Shown here in pieces: positions 51,385-63,300 of a stretch of DNA of 64,000 bases. Below the pieces are notes generated by a model. The model was not told where the DNA came from, searched no databases, and saw only the letters and a program-made list of their open reading frames with translations. Position numbers and translations under genes: made by a program. How positions within the stretch are numbered: position 1 is the stretch's first letter; every line of letters starts with the position of its first letter. The DNA is from Streptomyces albireticuli (lineage in GTDB: Bacteria; Actinomycetota; Actinomycetes; Streptomycetales; Streptomycetaceae), in the NCBI RefSeq assembly GCF_002192455.1, contig NZ_CP021744.1:7526501-7590500 (forward strand). The letters run 5' to 3'.

Positions 51385-54300
51385 ATGTCCAACGAGGAGA
51401 AGCTGCGCGAGTACCTCAAGCGCGCGATCGCAGATCTGCACGAGACTCGCCAGCAATTGGGCGAGACCGAGCAGAAGCAGCGCGAGCCCATCGCGATCGT
51501 CTCCATGGCCTGCCGCTTCCCCGGGGGCGTGCGCTCACCGGAAGAGCTGTGGCAGCTGGTCCGGGACGGCGTCGACGTGGTCTCCTCCTTCCCCGGCAAC
51601 CGTGGCTGGGACCTCGAAGGGCTCTACCACCCCGACCCGGACCACCCGGGCACCTCCTACTCCCGTGAGGGCGGATTCCTCCACGACGTGGGCGAGTTCG
51701 ACCCCGGGTTCTTCGGCATCTCGCCGCGCGAGGCGCTCGCCATGGACCCCCAGCAGCGGCTCCTCCTGGAGACCGCCTGGGAGGCCGTCGAACGGGCCGG
51801 CATCGACCCGGAGTCCCTCGCCGGCAGCAGCACCGGAGTGTTCGTCGGCACCGGCCACGACGGCTACGACGACAGTGCCCGCCGCACGGACGAGGTCGGC
51901 GGGCACCTGCTGACCGGCAACCTCATCAGCGTCGCCTCCGGCCGGATCTCCTACGCCCTCGGTCTTGAGGGCCCCGCCCTGACCGTCGACACGGCCTGCT
52001 CCTCCTCGCTGGTGGCACTGCACCTGGCGGCGCACTCGCTGCGCCGGGGCGAGTGCTCCCTCGCCCTCGTGGGCGGCGCGACCGTGATGGCCACCCCGAA
52101 GCTGTTCGTGGACTTCTCCCGCCAGCGGGGCCTCGCCGCCGACGGCCGCTGCAAGCCGTTCTCGGCGGCTGCCGACGGCACCGGCTGGAGCGAGGGCGTC
52201 GGCCTGGTGGTGGCCGAGCGGCTCTCCGACGCGCTGCGCAACGGCCACCCCGTCCTCGCCGTGCTGAAGGGCTCCGCCGTCAACCAGGACGGCGCCTCCA
52301 ACGGTCTCACCGCTCCGAACGGCCCGTCCCAGCAGCGCGTCATCCGCCAGGCCCTGGCGAACGCCGGGCTCACCGCCGCCGACGTCGACGCGGTGGAGGC
52401 CCACGGCACCGGCACCACGCTCGGCGACCCCATCGAGGCACATGCCCTCCTCGCCACCTACGGGCAGCAGCGCCCCGACGACCGGCCCGTCCTCATCGGC
52501 GCCCTCAAGTCCAACATCGGCCACACCCAGTCCGCGGCGGGCATCGCCGGCGTCATGAAGATGGTCATGGCGATGCGGCACGGAGAGCTGCCCGGCACCC
52601 TGCACCTGGACGAGCCCAGCCCCCACGTCGACTGGGCCGAGGGCAACGCCAGGCTCCTGACGGCGGCCGAGCCCTGGCCCGAGACCGACCGGCCGCGCCG
52701 CGCCGCCGTCTCCTCCTTCGGCATCAGCGGCACCAACGCCCACGTCGTCCTGGAACAGGCGCCCCCGCGCGAGACCGAACCGGCACCCGCCCCGGCCACG
52801 AGGCCCGGCGCCCTGCCCTGGATCCTGTCCGCGCGGACCGGCGACGCCCTACGGGCCCAAGCCGCGCGGCTCGCCCGCCATGTCCGTACCCTGCCCCACC
52901 TCGAACCGGCCGCCGTCGCCCACTCCCTCGTGTCCGCCCGGTCCCTCATGGAGCACCGCGCCGCCGTCGTCGCCGAGGACCGGGACGCGTTCCTCGCCGG
53001 CCTGGACGCCCTCGCCGAGGACCGCACCGCCGCCGGCCTGGTGACCGGCGTCGCCGCCAAGGCGCCCCTCGCCTTCCTCTTCTCCGGCCAGGGCTCCCAG
53101 CGCCCCGGCACGGGACGCGAGCTGTACGAGGCCCACCCCGAGTTCGCCAAGGCGTTCGACGCGGTATGCGCCGAGCTCGACCCGCACCTGGAGAGGCCCG
53201 TCCGCGACGTCGTCCTCGCAGAGGAGGGCACGGCCGACGCCGCCCTCCTCGACCGGACCGCGTACACCCAGGCCGCGCTCTTCGCCCTGGAGACCGCCCT
53301 GTTCCGGCTCGTCGAGTCCTGGGGCATGGCACCGCAGTTCCTCGCCGGCCACTCCATCGGCGAGCTCACCGCCGCCCACGTGGCGGGCGTCCTCTCCCTG
53401 GAGGACGCCGCCCGGCTGGTCGCCGCGCGCGGCACCCTCATGCAGGCGCTGCCCGAGGGCGGCGCCATGGTCGCGGTCCAGGCCACCGAGGAGGAGATCC
53501 TCGCCTCCCTCGCCGGACACGAGGACCACGCCGCCCTCGCCGCGGTCAACGGGCCCGACTCCACGGTCATTTCGGGCGACGAGGAGACCGTCGCCCTGAT
53601 CGCCGCCCGGTGGGAGGAGCGGGGCCGCCGCACCAAGCGGCTGCGGGTGAGCCACGCCTTCCACTCCCCGCGCATGGACGGCATGCTGGAGGACTTCCGG
53701 GCCGTCGCCGAGAGCCTCACCTTCCACGCCCCCCGCATCCCCGTCGTGTCCACGGTGACCGGCGAGCTCGCCACCGCCGAGCAGCTGCGCTCGCCCGAGT
53801 ACTGGGTCCGGCAGGTCCGCGAAGCCGTCCGCTTCCACACCGCCGTACGCACCCTGGCGGCCGCGGGCGTCACCACCTTCGTGGAGGTCGGCCCCCGCGG
53901 CGTGCTCACCCCCATGGTCCAGGACTCCCTGGCCGGCCTCGAAGAGCCCGTCGCCGTCCCCCTCCTGCGCACCGGCCGCCCCGAGACGCAGGCCCTCGCC
54001 GAGGCCGTCGCCACCGCCTCCGCGCACGGCGCCCGCGTCGACTGGTCCGCCTGCCTCGGCACGCCCGGCGCCACCCCCGTCGAGCTGCCGACCTACCCCT
54101 TCCAGCGCCAGTGGTACTGGCTGGACCCGGCCGGCACGACCGGCGAGGGCCCGGCCACCGAAGCGGGCGAAGCCGGATTCTGGGAAGCCGTCGAGGGGGA
54201 GGACCTGGAAGGCCTGTCGGCCGTCCTCGCCCTCGACGGGAACGAGGCCGACCAGCTGGGCAGCCTCCTCCCCACCCTCTCGGCCTGGCGCAGGCTGCGC

Positions 54301-57300
54301 AGGACCCAGGCGACGGCGGACGGCTGGAGCTACCGCGCGCACTGGACGCCCCTCACCACCTCCACCGGCCCCACGGCCACCGGGAACTGGCTCGTCGTCC
54401 TGCCCGCCGCGGCCACCGACGACCCCTGGGCCGCCCGGCTCCTCGACACCCTCCGCGAACAGGGCCTGCGCACCGAGTCGTTCGTCCTGCCCGAGGCCGG
54501 CGGCTTCGAGCTGCCGGACGGGCCCTTCGACGGCGTCCTCTCCCTCCTCGCCCTCGACGAGGCCACCCACCCGGACCTCCCCTCCGTACCGCGCGGCCTG
54601 ACCGCCACCACCGCCCTCCTGCGCGCCCTGGAGACCGCGGACACCCGGGCACCGCTGTGGTGCGTGACCCGCGGCGCCGTCGCCGTCGACCGGCGGGACC
54701 CGCTCACCGCCCCTGTGCAGGCCCAGGTGTGGGGCCTCGGCCGGGTGGTCGCCCTGGAGTCCCCGCAGAGCTGGGGCGGCCTCGTCGACCTCCCCGAGAA
54801 CGTGGACGCCCGGATCGTCTCCGGTCTCCTCGACACCCTCGCCCGGGGCGAGGACCAGGTCGCCGTCCGGCCCGCCGGCACCTTCGCCCGCCGCCTGGCA
54901 CGCATCGCGCCCGGCGGCGACACCGGCGCCGGGTGGACCGCCCACGGCACGGTCCTCGTCACCGGCGGCACCGGCGCGCTGGGCGCGGAGCTCGCGCACT
55001 GGCTGGCGGACGCCGGAGCGGAACACCTCCTCCTGCTCGGCCGCCGGGGCCTGGAAGCCCCCGGCGCCCGCGAACTCGCGGCCGCGCTCGCCGACCGCGG
55101 CACCAAGGTCACCGTCACCGCCTGCGACGCCGCGGACCGCGACGCCCTGGCCGCCGTCCTCGCCGGCATCCCCGAGGACCTGCCGCTGACCGGTGTCGTC
55201 CACGCCGCGGGCGTCCTCGACGACGGCGTGCTCGACGCGCTCACCCCCGGGCACTTCGAGACCGTCCTGCGCCCCAAGGCCACCGCCGCCCGCAACCTGC
55301 ACGAGCTCACCCAGGACCTCGGCCTGGAGATGTTCGTGCTGTACTCCTCGGTCGCCGGCGTCCTCGGCAACGCCGGACAGGCGAACTACGCCGCGGCGAA
55401 CGCCTTCCTCGACGCCCTCGCCGAACAGCGGCGCGGCGCGGGGCTGCCCGCCACCTCCGTCGCCTGGGGCCCCTGGGCCGAGCACGGCATGGCCACGGAC
55501 GGCGACCTCGCCGACCGGCTGAGCCGCGACGGACTGCTCCCCATGGCCGCGGGCCCCGCACTCGCCGCCCTGCGCCAGGCCCTCGCCCAGGACCTGACGA
55601 CCGTGACCGTCGCCGACATCGACTGGGCCGCCTACGCCGCCGCCCTCACGGCCGTCCGCCCCAACCCCCTCATCGGCGACCTGCCCGAGGTCCGCCGCGC
55701 CCTTGATTCCGGCGGCCGCCCGCGCGAGCGGCGCTCCCCGCTGCGCGACCGCATCGGCGCCCTGCCGCCCGCCGAACAGGAACGGGCCCTCCTCCAGACG
55801 GTGCGGGAGGAAGCCGCCAAGGTCCTCGGTCACCCCACCCCGGACACCGTCGACACCCAGCGGGCCTTCCGCGAGATGGGCTTCGACTCACTGATGGCGG
55901 TCGAGCTGCGCAACCGGGTCTCCGCGGCGGTGGGCCTCCGGCTGCCCGCCACCCTGCTCTACGACCACCCCAGCTGCACCGCGATCGCCGAGTACCTGCG
56001 CGAGGAGATCCTGGGCACCACGGGGCCCGCCGCGCTCGTGGCGCCCTCGGCCGCCGCCCTCGACGAACCCGTCGTCATCGTCGGCATGGCCTGCCGCTTC
56101 CCCGGCGGCGTGAACACCCCGGACGACCTCTGGCGCCTGCTGTCCGAGGGCGAGGACGCGATCTCCCCGCTCCCCGGCGACCGGGGCTGGGACCTCGACC
56201 GGCTCTACCACCCCGACCCCGACCACCAGGGCACGAGCTACGCGCGCCACGGCGGCTTCCTCGACGACGCGGCAGGCTTCGACGCGGACTTCTTCGGCAT
56301 CTCGCCGCGCGAGGCGCTCGCCATGGACCCCCAGCAGCGCCTGCTCCTGGAGACCACCTGGGAGGCCCTCGAACACGCGGGCATCGACCCGGAGACCCTG
56401 CGGGGAAGCAGCACCGGCGTCTTCGCCGGCACCAACGCCCAGGACTACCGCACGGTTCTGGACGCGGCACGCGACGAGGTCGCCGGCCACGCCCTCACCG
56501 GCAACGCCATGAGTGTGATCTCCGGCCGGGTCTCCTACACCTTCGGCTTCGAGGGCCCGGCCGTCACGGTCGACACGGCCTGCTCGTCGGCGCTGGTCGC
56601 CCTGCACATGGCGGTCCAGTCCCTGCGGTCGGGCGAGTGCTCGCTCGCCCTCGCCGGCGGTGTGACGGTGATGTCGTCGCCGTCCGCCTTCGTGGAGTTC
56701 TCCCGGCAGCGCGGACTGGCCCCCGACGGCCGCTGCAAGCCCTTCGCGGCGGGCGCCGACGGCACCGGCTGGAGCGAAGGCGCCGGCCTGCTGCTCGTGG
56801 AGCGGCTCTCCGACGCCCGCCGCAACGGACACCGCGTGCTCGCGGTGGTGCGCGGCACGGCCGTCAACCAGGACGGCGCGTCGAACGGCCTCAGCGCCCC
56901 CAGCGGCCCGTCCCAGCAGCGCGTGATCCGCCAGGCCCTGGCCAACGCCGACCTCACCGCGGCCGACATCGACGCCGTCGAGGCCCACGGCACCGGCACC
57001 GCCCTCGGTGACCCCATCGAGGCCCAGGCCCTCCTCGCCACCTACGGACAGGACCGGCCCGAGGGCCGCCCCCTCCTGCTGGGTGCCGTGAAGTCCAACC
57101 TCGGACACACCCAGGCCGCCGCGGGCGCGGCGGGCGTGATGAAGATGGTGCTGGCGATGCGCCACGGGGTGCTGCCCCGCACCCTGCACCTCGACGAGCC
57201 CACCCCGCACGTCGACTGGACCGACGGCACGGTCGAGCTGCTCACCGAGCGCACCGAATGGCCCGGCACGGGCCTCCCGAGGCGGGCCGCCGTCTCCGCG

Positions 57301-60300
57301 TTCGGCATCAGCGGCACCAACGCGCACGTGATCCTCGAACAGCCCGGGACCGAAGAGCCCGAGACCCCGGCCGACGCCCCCGAGGCACCGGCCACCGAGT
57401 CCGGGGACACGCTGCCGCTGCTGCTGTCCGGCAGGACCGAGGAGGCCCTGCGCGCCCAGGCCGAGCGCCTGCTGTCCCACCTCGGCGCCGAGCCCGCACC
57501 GCGGCTCACGGACGTCGCCTGGACCCTGGCGACGGCCCGCACCCGCTTCCCCCACCGCGCCGCCGTCCAGGCCGGTGACCACGACACCGCGGTACGCGCC
57601 CTGACCGCCCTGGCCGCGGGCGACGCCGACGCCTCCCTCGTCACGGGCACCGCGCGGACGGGCAAGGACGCCGTCCTCTTCTCCGGTCAGGGTTCGCAGC
57701 GTTTGGGGATGGGCCGGGAGCTGTACGCCCGGTTCCCCGTCTTCGCCGATGCTTTCGACGCGGTGTGCGCGGGGCTGGACGAGCACCTGGACCGCCCCCT
57801 GCGGGATGTGGTGTGGGGTGAGGACGCGGAGCTGCTGAACCAGACCGCGTACGCGCAGACGGCCCTGTTCGCCATCGAGGTGGCGCTGTTCCGGCTGGTC
57901 GAATCGTGGAACGTGCGGCCGGAGTTCGTGGCCGGGCACTCCGTCGGTGAGATCGCCGCCGCGCACGTCGCCGGCGTCTTCTCGCTGACCGACGCCTGCG
58001 CGCTCGTAGCGGCACGCGGCCGGCTCATGCAGGCCCTGCCCTCGGGCGGCGCCATGGCGGCGATCCGGGCCACCGAGGACGAGATCCGCCCCCACCTGAA
58101 CGACGACGTCACCATCGCGGCCGTCAACGGCCCGTCGTCGGTCGTGGTCTCCGGCACGGAGGCGGCCGTCGAGGCGGTCCGTTCCCGCTTCGAGGACGAG
58201 GGCAGGAAGACCAGCCGCCTCCGGGTCTCGCACGCCTTCCACTCGCCCCTGATGGACCCCATGCTGGACGAGTTCCGCGCCGTCGCCGAGGGCCTCGCCT
58301 ACGGCACGCCGGAGCTCACCGTCGTCTCGAACGTCACCGGCGCCCCGGCCACCGCCGAGCAGCTGTGCGCGGCCGAGTACTGGGTGACCCACGTCCGCGA
58401 GGCCGTACGGTTCGCCGACGGCGTCCGCGCCCTCCACACCGAGGGCGTGACGCGCCTCCTGGAGCTGGGGCCCGACGGCACGCTCTCGGCCATGGCCCGT
58501 GAGTCGCTGCCGGACGAGACGGCCACCGTGCCCGCCTTGCGCAAGGACCGCCCGGAGGAGACGGCGCTCCTCACCGCTCTCGCCCACCTGCACGTCCAGG
58601 GCGCCGTCGCCGACTGGGCCGCGTTCTTCACCGGCACCGGCGCGCACACCGTCGACCTGCCCACGTACGCCTTCCAGCACCAGCGGTTCTGGCCCACGCC
58701 CGGACTCACCGGCCCCGGGGACATCGGCGCCGCCGGCCTGGAAGCCGCCGGGCACCCGCTGCTCAGCGCCGCCGTGGAACTGTCCGACAGCGACGGCCTG
58801 CTGTTCACCACCCGTCTGTCCCTCCAGTCCCACCCCTGGCTCGCCGACCACGTCATCATGGGCTCGGTGCTGCTGCCCGGCACGGCGTTCGTCGAACTCG
58901 CCGTCCGCGCCGCCGACGAGGTGGGCTGCGACCGGATCGACGACCTCACCCTGGCCGCGCCGCTCGTCCTCCCCGAGCACGGCGGCGTCCAGCTGCAACT
59001 GCGCGTCGGCCCCGCCGACGAGTCCGGCAACCGCACCCTCAGCGCCCGTTCCCGGCCCGAGGGCGACGGCGACCGCCCGTGGACGCGGCACGCGACCGGC
59101 GTCCTCGCGACGGCGGAGCGGGCCGCCGAACCCGGCCATGACTTCCGGGCCGGACCCTGGCCGCCCACCGGCGCCGAGCCCGTCGACGTGACCGGCCTCT
59201 ACCAGGGCTTCGCCGACGGAGGATTCGACTACGGACCCCACTTCCGGGGCCTGCGGGCGGCATGGCGCCGCGGCGACGAGGTGTTCGCCGAGGTCGCCCT
59301 GCCCGAGGTCGCCGAGGGTGACGCGCCCGCGTACGGGCTGCACCCGGCCCTGCTCGACGCGGCCCTGCACGTCTGCGCCTTCAACGGCGTGGACCAGGGC
59401 GTCGTGCCCTTCTCCTGGGAGGGCGTCTCGCTCCACGCCTCCGGCGCCTCGGCGGTACGGGTACGCGTCGTCCGGCACGGCGCGGACGCCGTGTCCGTCG
59501 ACGTCGCCGACACCGAGGGCGGACCGGTCGCCACGGTCGACACGCTGACCGTACGGGCCGTCTCCGCCGACCAGCTGGACGGCGGCGCGAGCCCCGTGGG
59601 GCGCGACGCGCTGTTCCACGTCACGTGGAACCCCCTGCGCCTGCCCCCGGCCGGCACCGCGGAGACCGTGGCCACGATCGGCACCCTCCCCGGCGCACCG
59701 TTCGACAGCCACGCCGACGTGGAGTCCCTGGCGGGATCCGGCCGGGTGCCGGGCACGGTGCTGGCACCGGTGACACCCGGCTCCGGCGACGTGGTGGAGT
59801 CGGCACACGCCACGGCGGCCCGGGCGCTGGACCTGATCCGGTCGTGGCTGGCGGACGACCGGCTCGCGGAGTCGCGGCTGGTGTTCGTCACCCGCGGCGC
59901 CGTCTCCGGCGACGACCTCGCCGCCGCCACCGTGTGGGGCCTGGTGCGCTCGGCACAGTCCGAGAACCCCGGCCGCTTCGGCCTGGTGGACCTGGAGGGC
60001 GACGCCGATGTGACGGTGCTGCCCCGGGCCCTGGCCTCGGACGAGCCCCAACTGCTCGTACGCGGCGGCGAGGCCATGGCCGCCCGGCTGGCCCGCGCGC
60101 AGACCCAGGCGCGGAACGCCCCCGCCTGGGACGCGACCGGCACGGTCCTGATCACCGGCGGTACGGGCGGCCTCGGCCGTGTGATGGCCCGTCACCTGGT
60201 GGAGCGCGGGGTGGGCAGCCTGGTGCTGGTCAGCCGCCGCGGCCCGGCCGCCGAAGGCGCCGGGGAACTGGTGGCCGAGCTGCGCCGGAACGGCGCCGAG

Positions 60301-63300
60301 GCGACCGTGGAAGCGTGCGACGTGACGGACCGCGCCGCCGTCGCCGACCTGGTGGACCGGCACGGCATCACCGCCGTCGTGCACACGGCCGGCGTCCTCG
60401 ACGACGGCGTGGTGGGATCCCTCACCCCGGAACGGCTGGCGGCCGTCATGCGGCCGAAGGTCGACGCCGCGTGGAATCTCCACGAGGCCACCAAGGACCT
60501 GGAACTCGACGCCTTCGTCGTCTTCTCCTCCGTGGCGGGCACCATAGGCAGCGCGGGACAGGGCAACTACGCGGCGGGCAACACCTTCCTCGACGCCCTG
60601 GCCCACCACCGCCGCGCGGCGGGCCTCCCGGCCGTGTCGCTGGCGTGGGGCCCCTGGTCCCAGGACGGCGGCATGACCGGCACCCTGTCGGAAGCCGACC
60701 TCCAGCGCATCGCCCGCCAGGGCATGCCCGAACTCACCCCCGCCGAGGGCACGGCGCTCTTCGACGCCGCACTGGCCACCGACGCCGCCCTCGTCCTCCC
60801 CGTACGCTTCGACCTGGCCGAGCTGCGCGAACAGGACGACGTCCCCACTCTGCTGCGCGGGCTGATCCGGACCCGTACCCGCCGCTCGGCCGTCGCCGGC
60901 TCGGCAGCGGCCTCCGGCCTGCTCGGCCGCCTGTCCGGACTGGGTGCCGCCGAACGCCGCGAGACGCTCCTGGACCTGGTACGCGCCCAGGTCGCCGTGG
61001 TCCTCGGCCACGCGAACCCGCTGACGGTCGACCCGGCCCGGGCCTTCCAGGAACTCGGCTTCGACTCCCTGACGGCCGTCGAACTGCGCAACCGCGTCAA
61101 CAAGGCCACGGGCCTGCGCCTTTCGGCCACCGCCGTCTTCGACTACCCGACGGCGGACGCGCTGGTCGGCTTCCTGCTCGACGAGCTGTTCGGCGGGCAG
61201 CCGGAGGAGCGGGTGCCGTCCCTGGCCGGCGCCCCGGCGGCGACCGCCGACGACCCCGTCGTCATCGTCGGTATGAGCTGCCGCTACCCGGGCGGCGTGG
61301 CCTCGCCCGAGGACCTGTGGCGCCTGGTGTCGGACGGCGTGGACGCCGTCTCCGGCTTCCCGGCCGACCGCGGCTGGGACATCGAGTCGCTCTACAACCC
61401 CGACCCGGACGCCCTCGGCACCTCCTACACCCGCTCCGGCGGATTCCTCCACGAGGCCGGGGACTTCGACCCCGAGTTCTTCGGCATGAGCCCCCGGGAG
61501 GCGCTGGCCACGGACTCGCAGCAGCGGCTCCTGCTGGAGTCCACCTGGGAGGCGATCGAGCGCGCGGGCATCGACCCGGCGACCCTGCGCGGCAGCCGGA
61601 CCGGCGTCTTCGCCGGTGTGATGTACACCGACTACAGCGAGATCCTCGTCGGCGACCAGTACGAGGGCTACCGCGGCAACGGCAGCGCCGCCAGCATCGC
61701 CTCCGGCCGGGTGTCGTACACCTTCGGCTTCGAGGGCCCGGCCGTCACGGTCGACACCGCCTGCTCCTCGTCCCTGGTCGCCCTGCACTGGGCGGCCCAG
61801 GCGCTGCGCTCCGGCGAATGCTCACTGGCCCTGGCGGGCGGTGTGACGGTGATGTCGACGCCCACGACGTTCGTGGAGTTCTCGCGCCAGCGCGGGCTGT
61901 CCGCGGACGGCCGGTGCAAGGCGTTCTCCGACGCGGCCGACGGCGTCGGCTGGGGCGAAGGCGTCGGCATGCTGGTGCTGGAGCGTCTGTCGGACGCCCG
62001 CCGCAACGGGCACCGGGTGCTGGCGGTCGTCCGCGGCTCCGCGGTCAACCAGGACGGCGCGTCGAACGGCCTGACCGCGCCCAACGGCCCGTCCCAGCAG
62101 CGCGTGATCCGGCAGGCCCTGGCCAGCGCCGGGCTGTCCGCGGCGGACGTGGACGCGGTGGAGGCGCACGGCACCGGCACCACGCTGGGCGACCCCATCG
62201 AGGCCCAGGCCCTGCTGGCCACCTACGGCCAGGACCGCCCCGAGGACCGCCCGCTGCTCCTGGGCACGGTGAAGTCGAACATCGGCCACGCGCAGGCCGC
62301 CTCCGGCGTCGCCGGCGTGATCAAGATGGTCATGGCGATGCGCCACGGCGTCCTGCCCAGGACCCTGCACATCGACGAGCCGTCGTCGCACGTGGACTGG
62401 TCGGCGGGGGCCGTGGAGCTCCTCACCGAACCGGCCGAGTGGCCGGAGTCCGGCCGTCGCCGCGCGGGCGTCTCCTCCTTCGGCGTCAGCGGTACGAACG
62501 CGCACGTCATCCTGGAACAGCCGGAGCCGGCCGAGGCGGCGGAGACGGCACCGGAGCCCGGCAGCGACGTCCTGCCCGTGGTGCTCTCGGGCAGGAACGA
62601 GGCGGCCCTGCGCGGCCAGGCTGCACGCCTGCTGTCCTACGTGGCCGGCCACGACGAGCTGCCCGCCCGGGACATCGGCTACTCCCTGGCCGTGGGCCGG
62701 TCGAGCTTCGCCCACCGCGCGGTGGTGTGGGGCGTGGAGCGGTGCGACCTGGTGCGCGCCCTGTCGGCCGTCGCGGTCGGCGAGAGCGGCCCGGGTGTGG
62801 TCGCGGGGGCGGTGAGTGCCGGTAAGTCGGCGTTCCTGTTCTCGGGTCAGGGTTCGCAGCGTTTGGGGATGGGCCGGGAGCTGTACGCCCGGTTCCCCGT
62901 CTTCGCCGATGCTTTCGACGCGGTGTGCGCGGGCCTGGACGAGCACCTGGACCGCCCCCTGCGGGATGTGGTGTGGGGTGAGGACGCGGAGCTGCTGAAC
63001 CAGACCGCGTACGCGCAGACGGCCCTGTTCGCTGTTGAGGTGGCGCTGTTCCGGTTGGTCGAATCGTGGGGTGTGCGGCCGGAGTTCGTGGCCGGTCACT
63101 CGGTCGGTGAGATCGCCGCCGCGCACGTGGCGGGAGTCTTCTCGCTGACGGACGCCTGCGCGCTGGTGGCGGCACGTGGTCGGCTGATGCAGGCTCTGCC
63201 CACCGGTGGTGCCATGGTCGCCGTCCAGGCGGAGGAAGCCGAGGTGCTTCCGCTGTTGACGGAGGGGGTGTCGATCGCTGCGGTCAACGGTCCGTCGTCG

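Noticed and set aside
51385..51484. Loading module at the start of PKS-D
   Set aside because: The N-terminus is a docking helix followed by a KS with active-site Cys (TACSSS), not a KSQ or CoA-ligase loading domain.
52053..55706. Plus-strand frame inside PKS-D
   Set aside because: Out-of-frame shadow; the frame starting at ATG 51385 contains every conserved domain and stays open to the window end.
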